64,000 nt of DNA from Phylloscopus collybita (lineage: Eukaryota; Chordata; Aves; Passeriformes; Phylloscopidae): assembly GCA_027886175.1 (NCBI GenBank), contig JAJNNQ010000016.1, forward strand, positions 997,001 through 1,061,000, written 5' to 3'. Below, piece after piece: positions 41,563 through 51,527 of this stretch; position 1 is the stretch's first letter; the number at the start of each line of letters is the position of its first letter. Under the pieces are notes generated by a model. It did no database searches. It had not been told where the DNA came from and worked only from the letters and a program-made list of their open reading frames with translations. Made by a program: the position numbers and the translations under genes.

Positions 41563-43080
41563 TTTTGGCACAAAGACAGTAGAAAAATGGAAAGGTTTTT
41601 TTCAGTCTCTCCAGCTTAGTACCTCAGCTTTGATGCAGATTGAACAGGAGAAGTCAACCTCTGCTGGAGTAACAAGAGAAAAAACAGAGAAGTGTTGGTT
41701 TATTGTGGTTCTCCTTGGTTGTGTACTGCGTGCACGGGCAGAGGAAGGGGCAGGAATCATCTCTGCAGCTCTGTCCTGCACATGTGCCCTGGGCTGGGGC
41801 AGGAATCCTCTCTCTGGGCCAGGCACAGGGCCAGTGAGGATGGACAGGAGTCCTGGGAGTGCAGACCACACGCAGATGGTGTGGACAGACAGGAATGTAA
41901 TGTCTGTGTTTGTGGGGCTGCTGAGGCTGGGCCCTTCTAGGTGCATGTCAAACCTAATCATTGGCCATACAGAAACAATGCTGAACTTTTATTTAGTTTG
42001 GGGTAGCTCAGCTCTGCTGGTTGTCAAAGGAAATGCCCTTTCAACTCTCCCTGCAGTTACCATGCAGGATTTTGCCGGGATTCAAAGATGAAAGCAAGGC
42101 ACAAAAAGAATAATCCTGAGTTTCTTTTGCTTTTATACGCAACAGCTTTTCAAATTAATTTCAGAACAAGCCCAATAGGCTTGGGGTTTGGTTGTGTGTG
42201 TTTTTTTAAAGTTGCTATCAACACTGTTTATATCATGTAGACACAGATCCATTGGTGTGTACAGCCAGAGCTGGGTTCTGGGCAGTCCCAGACAGGCTGT
42301 GCTGAGATGATACTGAGCAGCTCACATCACTTTAGCATCTAGGAATTTGTATCTGTACATAACTCCTTTTTTTGCCAAGAACAGCATGTATAGAGGGGAG
42401 GGGGTTGCTATTAACAACTCTTTGAAGCTGCAGGCAAATGCAGTTGAAGTGGTGAGTCACATAACAATAAAAATATGTAACAATAAAAGGTCTGTGGTCA
42501 AAACACCGGCATATACTTTCCAAAATTAAAAATTGCTGGATGGAAGACTGCTTTTACTGTATTTATTGTAACAGCACAGGCACAATAGACAAAGATTAGA
42601 AAGCTTCCAAATCACTTCAGCTGAGAAAGGTGTATGTAGATACACGTGAGCAGATGCCCCACAAGTGATTTTGTTGTGCCAGGGAATCATGAATAGCTTT
42701 TAGGATTTTGCATCTTGTATGTAAATTCCTGTATGAGATTTTGCCAGTCATGGTTCATAGATACCACTTGGACTGAGAAACTTTCTTGTTTCAGACCAGG
42801 AGAAGACTGAGCTGAAAGCAGGGTGACTGAAGTGGTCGTGTCAGACAGGCAGCTTTGTGAAGCTGAGCGTATGCAAGTGGATTTATTTTGGAAAGGAGAA
42901 CCAAATAGAATAACAAAGGAAAGGGGGACAGAGTGAGGTAGTTGAGGGTAAGATGAGCAGGGTGTGGAGTGAAGCAGAAGTGAAAAGGGAAGGAGAAGTT
43001 TCAGGTAAATAGTCAAACAGAACAGGAGTCCCATCAGCAATGTCAAGCAAAGCTTGTTCGTGTTTGGTAGAAGTATTTGC

Positions 43081-43129
43081 CTATAGGATATGTTTTGTTC
43101 TATAGGATAGATTTGTTCTATAGGATATG
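43081..43129. repeat. Short tandem repeat, 18-19 bp unit
   Basis: CTATAGGATA occurs three times, at 43081, 43100 and 43118, separated by TGTTTTGTT-like and GATTTGTT-like spacers. This is a minor young tandem duplication. Confidence 0.8.
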
Positions 43130-44484
43130 ACAGAGGTAATTTAAGGGGTTTGCCTTCAGATTTCCTGTAGATTTTGTAAGACCAACCTTACCTGTGGTGT
43201 TTAGTGTTGATGCTTAAATTGCACAAGTTTATGTAATCACAAGGTCAATAAAATGTTGATATGTATTTCAACCTTAGCATAACCTGAGATACCTTTTGCA
43301 TTTGGCTTTGTTACCAACCTAGCAAAGTTTTTAGGAAGAGTTTATGCTCCAAAGTAGATTTCAACTTGTTTTTCTCACTGCTTTTTTGTCTTTGCTTTTC
43401 TATTATTCTGTACAGCATAAGATTAAATTTTTAGTTTGGACCCACAAATACACAGTGGGAGGGGAAGAATGAGCAAGGGGGAAAGTACCAGCAGAAGTTT
43501 TCAACAGTTTGATTAATGAGGACCATGGCAAAGACTGGTATTTCCTTTTGTGTTGTTACAGAAGTAGCATTTCACTTTTTTCTTAAAATGGCTTGTCTTT
43601 GGTGCTAAGTATCAAAGTGGATTAAAGAGACAATAAACTGTATCTATTAAACATTCAGCAGACACAGGAGCTAATCATGAGAGGCTTGCTTGCTGCTGAT
43701 CACTTCAGAATTTCTAGCAGGTCAGTCTCCCAGAATCCAGAAGAAAGGCATGCACCAAAAAACTCCACTAGTCTGTTCATCTCCTGAGGAGCTAAGTTCC
43801 AAGAGACATGTTCCTGCAGAGGGAAAATTTCAGTTCCATGTTTATTTTTAATCCCATCCACATATGTGTACACATGTCCAGCCTCACAGAGCATGCCATA
43901 TCTGGCTGATCTGCCTCCCTCAGTTGAGTTCAAAGGCTTGTCGAGTATGAATTGTTCAGGATGAAGCTTCTCAGTAACTATGACATGTGGGGAGATGAAC
44001 AGGAAAATGTTACATCTTTAAACACAGAAATTAGCTGGACTGATAAAGTCACTTTATAAAGTGATATTGTTGGAACATTACCAGCAGCCAGTGCAGAAAG
44101 GCAGCATCTCAGGTAGAATCCTGTGCTGGATCCTGCAGGCTTTGACAAACCCCAGCAGCTGCTCAGGCTCTTTGCAGGGCTCACAGAAACACAGGCTGCA
44201 GCATGTACAGAAACACAGTAACAGGAACGGGTTTCATGTCTGTGCAGTTGGAGTTTGTGCTGGTTTGCTGCTGATAGAGAAATCTCAGTTGCTAATCTTA
44301 AACATGGCCAAGAGGAAAGCCAAAGCTAAGTGCTGACGTGTCTTCTAAACCTTACAAGCAAAGAGGGCAACTCAGAGTGTGTCAGCTCTTTACAAATTTG
44401 AGAAATGTCTCCCATCTCATTAAATATCCTGAGTGGGAAGGGGGCACAGAGTTAAAGAATTAAACAATCTTTCAGAGTCCTAGT

Positions 44485-44617
44485 GTAGTGTATTTAGGGT
44501 AGGTGAAAACTGAAGGTAGTGTATTTAGGGTAGGTGTAGATATACTCAAGGTAGTGTATTTAGGGTAGGTAGAGACTCAAGGTAGTTAAGGTAGGTGTGG
44601 ATATACTCAAGGTAGTT
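44485..44617. repeat. Imperfect tandem repeat, 30-35 bp unit, about 4 copies
   Basis: GTAGTG(T)ATTTAGGGTAGGT-type units begin at 44485, 44516, 44551, 44582 and partly at 44612. Spacings are 31, 35, 31 and 30 bases. ATATACTCAAG is present in alternate copies, which suggests a higher-order two-unit structure. The array is intronic and makes no long protein frame. Confidence 0.8.
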
Positions 44618-46595
44618 ATGCAGGGCACCATATTTGAAAAACAGGAATTACTCTGTGTTTCTGAGAGGCAGATGCCAGCTGGCTGGACACTAACAGGGAT
44701 CATGTTAACCTCACTGCAGGTTTCTAACAAGTAGAAAAGAACCATTCTGAACTATCCACAAGTGCATGATTTTCAAAGATACTGAATTCAGTCCACACTT
44801 GGACAGAAAAATCACCTGAACTTTTCAGTTATATTTCTAGGTTATTAGTGATAAAAATGTTTCTAAACTGTTGCTTTTGCATGTGCTTCCAGTGAAACAT
44901 TCAACTCAGATTAAAATGGGATAACTCCTTTAATGCACCGACACACTGCCTCTACCACATACTCATTTGTCACAAGTCCAGTCATTATATTAATATTTAC
45001 TTAACGTGGGGTTTTTTTAAACTCTACATTAAAGGATTAATAAAGCTTGTTTAGACTGGTTAGCAAAACCAAAATTACCCCACGCATAAGTTCTCCAAAA
45101 AAATGAGAAGGTGGTCGCTGATGTCATGGTTTGTGCTGTGCTTCATGGTGGAGGAGCAGACTTGATGCAAACTCTTTGAGGAAGTGACTGCAAAGAGCAT
45201 ATGAAGCAGCCTGGATTAGCAGAATGCACTGCTCATCAGCTGCTCTCTGCTGTTTGTTAGAGAGCTTCTCTAGAGATACAGAAATGTGTGATCCCCATGA
45301 ACAGAACGTGGTTTCAAAAGCTTTCCAGGCTAATGGTTAGCAGAGCATTAGCTGTCCTGCAGAAATGCTTAGGGGAGGTATGTGCTCTCATTAGAGCTAA
45401 CAGCTTCGTGCAAGCTTGCAAATAAAAGCATGCTGGAAAACATATTATAAACAATGGCTGCAGCTAAATCTGTGGGTTTCAAATTTATATGTGGGATTCC
45501 ACAAGAAAGAGTCTGTCAGGCGTGGGCAGCACTCCTCTAGGCTTTACCAGCTGTATTCCAGAGAATGTCTCTGACTTTCCCCTAAACTTTGTGCATCAGC
45601 ATCAGTTCTGGTTTTTCTCATGTTATTATTTAACTGGGATAAAGTCTATTGATTTGGTCTTTAGTGGTGAGGTGCACAAACAATCTACCAGTGTGGCCTG
45701 CAGTGAACATAAAATAACTTTTGGGAACCTACAGGTGAGAGAGTGCTTTGAGGCAGCACCTCCATGAATGAGGAAGAACTGGGTGATTCTTTAAAAATTA
45801 ACTATGGCTACAGTTTTGGCAGGTAAAATAGTGTCCATGTGCAGTTTGCAATTAAAGTTTTCAGGTGTTGGTTATATTAGAAACAGTTCACCCCTGGTAA
45901 TTTCCTTGTTTACCCAAGCATTTAGTGATTATGGAATACAGGCAGAAGTGAACTATATGGTACCCAGGGTAAAAAAGGTAATGAAAATACACTGAAATGA
46001 TGGCAGGGCCATGAAACAACCATGGAAAGCATGTTTAGAGGAGTTCTGGTGCTGATCATCCACATTCATGATTAAAACAGGCATATCTCCTGTTTCCTCC
46101 TGGTGCCTTTTTCTTTTAATATAACTGCCTGCTGTAGCAAGGGATGGGGAAGAAGAAGAACTTTAACAGTGACAGCAAGTAAAAAAGGCATTAACAATGA
46201 GTGCATCAAAAAGGCAAAATGATAATTGCAGAAATTCTGAGGTGCAAAAAGGGAAGGGTGGGCGAGATCTGATATTTCTAGAGTCAGGTCTAATATATGA
46301 CCTGGGGAAGCTGAGGTTTTTTAGATGCAGTACCCTTGCAAATGTTATGTTTTAGACCTGGTCTGCAGAGCCAAGGCCTCCACAGTCATTCCTGGCTTTC
46401 AGTTAGGAGCTGGAGAGTGTGTGGGGGCTCTGGAGTAATCTTGAGAATTTACATCAGTCTGAAGGGTTTGGGACTGTTCTTTTGCATGGTGGTTACTGGA
46501 AGGAAAGAAGAGCATTGTTAAGGGCTTTGACAAGCTGTGGGGGCTTTGGGGAAGGTATAATTGAAGGGCCAGGAGTAATTTCATGAAATCTGTCC

Positions 46596-46658
46596 AAAAA
46601 AAAAAAAAAAAAGTGAAAAGAAGGTACCTTCTGGGGGAAAAAAAAAAAAAAAAAAAAA
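46596..46658. repeat. Twin A-tracts (A17 and A21) flanking a palindrome
   Basis: An A17 run (46596-46612) and an A21 run (46638-46658) flank a spacer that contains the perfect 14-bp palindrome AGAAGGTACCTTCT (46619-46632). No retroelement body was recognised upstream of either tract. Confidence 0.75.
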
Positions 46659-47770
46659 TCACAAAGCCTGTTGGGTTGTGGAGTTTTTTGCAGTTTTCCT
46701 CCTCCCAGCATTTTTTCTGCACATGCAGAAAGAGGTACCTGTCAGGGCACATGGGATTTTTTTTTTCTAAGCAAAATGTGAATCTGACATCAGGTTCCTA
46801 TCATTGCTAGTTCTGCTTACAGCTCTGCAGGTTTTAGACAAAAGCACTCCTGACACAACTGATTTGTCTGCACTGCTCATTTATTTTCTCACAGGACCCC
46901 GTGGTTAAACCACTTTGTTGTGCATACTTTTTACAGTGATGTAGAAATGCTGGCCCTAGGATCTGAGCCATAACCTCCTGAGGTGGGAGAGGATTGTATA
47001 ATAGCACCATGACAAACCAGCTCAGGACTGCAGGATGTTGGAGTGGTTCCCCACAGAAAAGTAAACGTTTGTTTTTAAATCATTACAGCAGCCATTTGCT
47101 CGAGAAATTTCCATCATTTTGGACTTTTTTTTTTTTTTTTCCTATGGAGGAGCAATAGGAGAGAAACTCAGTTCATGTACTTAAAAAATTTTTAGAATTT
47201 CCAAGTAAAAGTTTGTCATTAGTAGTCCAGTCCTAAGCAGAAGCTTTTTATTCTATGTTTGATATAAAAAGAATTGTAAAAATATTACAATATTATATAT
47301 TTTACTTGCAACACTGCTTGGATTTTAAATGCTGGAAAATAATTCTTAGTGGTATCCATCAGGAAATAAGCTGCTTTTCTTCCATCTTTTGATTTTTGCC
47401 TAATTCCAACGATATGTGCATAAATTAGTTCCTGTAACGAAATCACAATACTGATTTGGCATTTTCTTGCCAGGACTTGTCACAGACATGCACACTTCAA
47501 TGAACAGCAGCTGCAGTGGGAGGTCAGGTTGAATTAAAGGGGGAACATGGAAAATGCCCTTCTAGGTGAGCTGGTCCCATAGGCTTGTCATCATCAGGAC
47601 ACTGCAGAGATTCTTCTGAATTTAAATGTTCAAAGGGCTGTCCTGGAGCTAAGCAACTAAACCATTTGGCAAGGAGGAGGGATTTTAGAGCTTACCTCCC
47701 TCTTCTTCTGAAAAGTTGAACTTTGAAACTCTCAAATGATCTGATGAAAACTCCAAATAATAAGAATTGC

Positions 47771-48118
47771 AGCATATCTTAGGTTGGAGTAGACCTCCGT
47801 GTCTGGCCTCTGCTGAGATCATCACTAATTAGAGCAGCTTGCTCAAGGCCTTGTCCAGTGCCTTTTCAGTATCTTCAAGGATGGAGATGCCAGAGTCTCT
47901 TGGCAGCCTGCTCTGGCATTTGATGCACCTCATTATGGAAAGAATTTTCCTGATCTCTAATCAGATTTTTCTGTGCTCCATTTTGCAGCTGTCATCTCCT
48001 GTCCTGTCCCCTCCAGTGGCTTCATGCCCTCTGTTTCCTCCTGTCAAGTAATAAAAACCAGCCTCCTCCTTTCCAGGCTAAACCAGCCCAATTCCATCAG
48101 GCATTTCTCAGTATTAAT
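47771..48118 (-). mobile_element. CR1 LINE 3' fragment, minus strand, diverged
   Basis: A decayed left end (TTAGGTTGGAGTAGACCTCC) is followed by blocks typical of reverse-complement CR1: GAGCAGCTTGCTCAAGGCC, then the segment matching the end of ORF2, through CTAAACCAGCCCAATTCC. The element is 5'-truncated and antisense to ERC1. Its divergence is greater than that of the 16.5 kb copy, so it is probably older. Confidence 0.8.
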
Positions 48119-48239
48119 AGGAGGTTGTTCTGCTTGAATTTAAGTGCCAAGCACACCACCTCTTCAATTTGACTTCAGAATTCTCTCGGGGGGACTCTGT
48201 GCTTTTTGCTGACCAGACCCAGCCCAGAGGGAGGAGTGT

Positions 48240-48660
48240 GGCCTCCCTGAGGCCAGGCTGAGGGACATCACCAAGAAACTTCCCAGCCTGGTACAGCCAC
48301 TGGTTGTTTCCCTCTTATGGTTTTCGGAGTGGGCAGCAACAAAGTCCCAGCAAAAAGGATCAGGACAAGGAGAAGGGCCCTCAGAGCCCTGGGAAAACTG
48401 GCCAAGGGATCTGGAGCACAAGCTGTGTTCTCTTCTGTGCTGCCAGTTTGCAGGGAATGATGGAGCAAGAAATGGGAAAGTCGTGCAGATGAACACCTGG
48501 CTACAGGGCTGGTGTAAACAGCAGCATTTTGTGGTTTCTGATCCTGGGTCAGTTTATACAACACGGAGCTTGCTGGCAGCAAATGGGCTCCACCTGTACC
48601 AGAGGGGAAAAGGGATCTCAGCTCAGGACTCAGCAGGGCTCACTGGGGGACTGAAACCAG
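48240..48660 (+). pseudogene. Degenerate SGNH-hydrolase-like ORF of an avian retroelement
   Basis: Conceptual translation in two plus-strand frames gives blocks of an SGNH/GDSL-esterase-like ORF that is common in avian repeats. In order these are LRDITKKLPSLVQP, then VGSNKV (the Asn-containing block), then GAQAVFSSVLPV, then MNTWLQGWC, then NGLHLYQRG near 48582-48608, where the catalytic Asp of the usual D-x-x-H block is read as Asn. A one-base frameshift near 48448 and an in-frame TGA at 48458-48460 break it. Similar esterase domains are known from ORF1 of CR1-type LINEs, so it may be the front part of the same element as the CR1 3' end immediately downstream. It is clearly non-functional. 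Assignment is from recalled family patterns, not a search. Confidence 0.6.
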
Positions 48661-48699
48661 CTCTGAAGTGGGACAGGCTCAACAGGGATAAGGTGTGGG

Positions 48700-49383
48700 G
48701 CCAAGCTGCTGGGAAGCAGCTCTGAGGAGAGGGCCCTGGGGGTCCTGGTGGACAACAGGCTGGCCATGAGTGTCAGTGTGTCCTGGAGGCCAGGAAGGCC
48801 AGTGGTACCTGGGGATGCTTTAGGAAGAGCACTGCAGGATGGGGGTGATCCTGCTCCTCTGCTCTCCTCTCTGAGGCACACCTGAAGTGTCACACACCTG
48901 CTGTGGCCAGTTGTGAGCTCCTCAGGACAAGGGGGACACAGAGCTCCTGGAGTGGGTCCAGTGGAGAGAGACAAAGAGAATGGCAGGACTGGAACATCTC
49001 TCTTATGAGGACAGGCTGAGGGAGCTGGGCCTGTTCAGCCTCCAGGAGTGACAGATGAGAGGGGACATGACCAATGTCTGTCTGTCAGTGTCTGCAGGGT
49101 GCCAGAGCATGGACCAAGCTCTTCTGGTGGTGCCAGGCCATGGGCCAAGAGGCAGTGGGCAGACACTGATGCACAGAAGCTCCACCTGAAGATGAGGAGC
49201 AGCTTCTTTCCTGGGCAGTGCCCATGCACTGGAGCAGGCTGTCCAGAGAGGGTGTGCAGTGTCCCTCCCTGGGGACATTGCAGACCCCTCTGCAGGCAGA
49301 GCTGTGCCAGGTGCTCTGGGCTGGCCCTGCTGGAGCAGATCACCACTGTGGTCCTTCCAGCCTGACCCACTCTGGGATTCTCT
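48700..49383 (+). mobile_element. CR1 LINE 3' end (ORF2 C-terminus and 3' UTR), plus strand
   Basis: The left part carries a degenerate ORF2 C-terminus, recognised by GVLVDNRLAMS near 48735-48775. GGACAGGCTGAGGGAGCTGG follows near 49010-49029, and the 3' UTR ends in GGTCCTTCCAGCCTGACCC and a TCTGGGATTCT end at about 49383. It is in the same orientation as ERC1. Numerous frameshifts mean it encodes nothing intact. The upstream half of ORF2, including the reverse-transcriptase core, is absent, so the junction to the SGNH relic is a deletion or a nested insertion. Confidence 0.85.
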
Positions 49384-49552
49384 GCAATGCTCATACTCTT
49401 CTCTACCTGGACCAGCTCACATTTGTTTGGGTTTTTCTATATATATAAAAAACATGCTGCCTCTAGCTGAGAAGAGCTGTGTTTTCTCTCAGGAAAGTTA
49501 AGGTGCTGTACTAACATTCTGCTAAACATCTGGGTTCCAATAGGTTTTCTCC

Positions 49553-49594
49553 ACACACACACTCTGAAAGTCATGTAAGAATTTATTATTTATT
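49553..49594 (-). terminator. Minus-strand polyadenylation signal with GU-rich downstream element
   Basis: On the minus strand two AATAAA hexamers overlap in AATAAATAATAAA (plus coordinates 49582-49594). About 20 bases further downstream is GTGTGTGTGTGG (49551-49563 on plus), a typical GU-rich downstream element. The arrangement sits about 290 bases after the stop codon of the minus-strand frame ending at 49881. It could be chance, since TTTATT is frequent in AT-rich DNA, but the spacing is textbook. Confidence 0.45.
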
Positions 49595-49880
49595 ATCAGA
49601 ACAATAAATTTCCAAGGAAATGCGAAATGGTTTAAAATCAATTGTTCTCATTACAAAGAAGAAGCTGTTGAAGAGACAGCCTTAAATATAATAAAATAAT
49701 AAATATTAAGAAAATGCCTTTACAACAAACTGGTTGTTTAAGGATTAATATGGCATGTTTCAAGTAGTGATTTATAAATGATGAGTCAGACTTGGAATTC
49801 AGAACTTGCTTGACAAAGCAGAGCAAACAATATAAAATTTTGCATGATTAAATTGCTTATTGCTTAAGCTCAGTTTACTA

Positions 49881-50185
49881 TTAGCTTTTGTTAAATTGTT
49901 CCAAAACAAAATCAAATCCAGATTCAAACCCTGGACCTTGTCTCTCATGATCTGAATAGAGACAAGTGGATTCTGCATTCTCTAGCCTCGAGATGCTCAT
50001 TAAACTTAGAGTTTCCAGTGAGAAACCACGGAGTTGTGAAGGGACTGAACCAACAGCTGGCATTTCTGTGAGCTTGGAGCTTTCATTTAAGACATTTAAT
50101 TTTAGTGCATGTCTGATGGTTTCACTAGCTGTAGATAGTTTGCTTGTGTCATAGCTAACGTAGGTCAGGGTAGCCTTTTGATTTC
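49881..50185 (-). CDS. Candidate terminal exon of an unrecognised antisense gene or retrocopy
   Basis: A minus-strand frame stays open for 168 codons (50384 down to 49881). Its last ~100 residues look like real protein: mixed Ser/Leu/Glu/Thr with few Cys or Trp, for example KATLTYVSYDTSKL, TIRHALKLNVLNESSKL and GPGFESGFDFVLEQFNKS before two consecutive stops. GC-rich, Cys/Pro/Trp-rich noise precedes it. The transition coincides with a possible acceptor, GGATTCTCAG, placing an exon start at 50185 in phase 1. Two AATAAA signals and a GU-rich element follow at 49594-49553. I do not recognise the family. It could be the last exon of a nested antisense gene, a retrocopy, or a chance frame. No upstream partner exon was identified to its right. 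Confidence 0.35.
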
Positions 50186-51348
50186 CTGAGAATCCAAGGG
50201 TTTCACAGAGCTCCAGGTGGGGCTCTTTGTGCCTTCTGAGCTGGGAGGAGAAACACCAGGAGCTGGGTCTGGGGCTGCTCCCAGTGTGAGCTGCCCAGCA
50301 CCCTGGCACCAGGGCATGCCAAGGAGGCAGCACTTGGCTCTGCAAGGCCCTCAGCAGCTCTCCTGGCTGCCCAGAGAGTGTCACTGCTGGGGACGTGGGA
50401 CATCCTCCAGGTGCATTTCTTCCCTTGTTTGTGTGTTTGTAGGTGCTCAGGGACCTGACTTCAGGGTAATCTGGTAAAAGGGATTTATCCCACTTACACT
50501 CCCCTTTGCAGACACAGGCAGGTTATGTATTTTAATGTGCTTTGCCATTGCTTGCCTAGAATGGTGGTGTTCAAGTCAGCTATTCCATTTATTCTTACAC
50601 AATTTGTTTTCTATTGTGTGTTTTTAAAAATCCTGCCTCCTCTGGAACCTGATATTTCCTGAGAAGTTGAAGAAAAATGAAGAAACTTGTTTCATACTTT
50701 GCTAATTCTTTACTTGACTGTGTCCAGGTTTTAATTTTATAAGCCTTCATTATGACACTTTCTTCCCCAATATCTGTTTATTAACTTTTTCATTTCCTCC
50801 CAGGATGGCTTTTGTATAATTCACATTTTTCTGACCAGTCTCAGAATTTTTCTGTTCTTTGATATATCAGTTGAAAACTGATTTGCATATTGAACCTAAT
50901 GGACTTCTTAAGTAATTACCTATTTTCAGCTTGTTTACTTTTTTGAAACTGACTGTTTTCTAAGGGATTCATTGAGGGTCTTTTAATTGACTTAGGGACA
51001 CCTAACTTGTGTTTTCATTGAATTATTCTCCAAGTTGATGTCTGAACCGTAATCCCAAGAATCTATAAGAAGAAATTGATTTCTTGTACAGCACAGGTTT
51101 TTGTAGGTACAGATCAGACGATCCACTTAATTGCAAATCTGATTTAAGTTTAACCTTAAAGGGAGCAGGTTGGAATGTGTTTTTACCAATTCTCTGTGGT
51201 AATCCAGGCTGATGCCTAGGCATGTGTCTGGTTTTTTCCCCACGTGTGGATTTTGGATGTGCAGTTGTATAAATACCCTGTTCCCTTTAGTCCCTGTGAT
51301 AACTTCAGAAGGTCAGCTGAGATTCTCTTTCCTTACTTTGTTTAACAG

Positions 51349-51450
51349 ACTCAGAACCGTATGAAGCTGATGGCTGACAACTATGAGGATGACCACCTCA
51401 AATCCTCCTCCCATTCCAACCAAACCAACCACAAGCCCTCCCCTGACCAG
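51349..51450 (+). CDS. ERC1: ERC1 internal exon, flexible linker ending SPDQ
   Basis: The exon starts in phase 0 after CTTTGTTTAACAG and encodes 34 residues, TQNRMKLMADNYEDDHLKSS then SHSNQTNHKPSPDQ. It ends on a codon before a GTAATG donor. It joins directly to the LKQQ end of the previous exon. The Asn/His/Ser/Pro-rich stretch is specific to ERC1; ERC2 instead has a His-run segment here as I recall it. This exon is the branch point of the C-terminal isoforms. Joined to the exon at 53082 it gives the short RIM-binding ERC1b tail. Joined to later exons outside the window it gives the longer ERC1a tail. A U-rich tract follows the donor within about 20 bases. Confidence 0.95.
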
Positions 51451-51456
51451 GTAATG

Positions 51457-51527
51457 TCTCTCTCTCTTTTTTTTTGTTTGTTTTTTTTGTTTGTTTGTTT
51501 TTTTGTTTTGTTTTTTTTTTTGTTTTT
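51457..51527 (+). promoter_or_regulatory. U-rich tract immediately downstream of the ERC1 donor
   Basis: Six bases after the donor, alternating TCTCTC changes into runs of T broken by single G, about 70 bases in all. U-rich sequence just downstream of a 5' splice site is the known binding context for TIA1/TIAL1, which help U1 recruitment at such donors. This donor serves two alternative 3' ends, so the tract is a plausible regulatory site, but that role is inferred. The tract is also a slippage-prone simple sequence. Confidence 0.4.

Larger units (their letters stand above)
29505..51348 (+). other. ERC1: ERC1 intron of 21.8 kb
   Basis: The intron runs from GTGGGT to TTTAACAG in phase 0. No additional plus-strand exon with ERC family similarity was seen inside it. 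Its left 18 kb is largely unique AT-rich sequence with short microsatellites, (TG)6 at 31031-31042, an ATT run near 33743-33757 and an AC run near 40589-40599. The right part is richer in repeats: small tandem arrays at 43.1 and 44.5 kb, A-tracts at 46.6 kb, and a CR1/SGNH retroelement cluster at 47.8-49.4 kb. A minus-strand protein-like segment with polyadenylation signals follows at 49.6-50.2 kb. Confidence 0.9.

Noticed and set aside
41522..42091. Plus-strand frame of 189 codons
   Set aside because: The middle is low-complexity GC-rich sequence that is open on both strands. No domain, splice site or conserved pattern was recognised.
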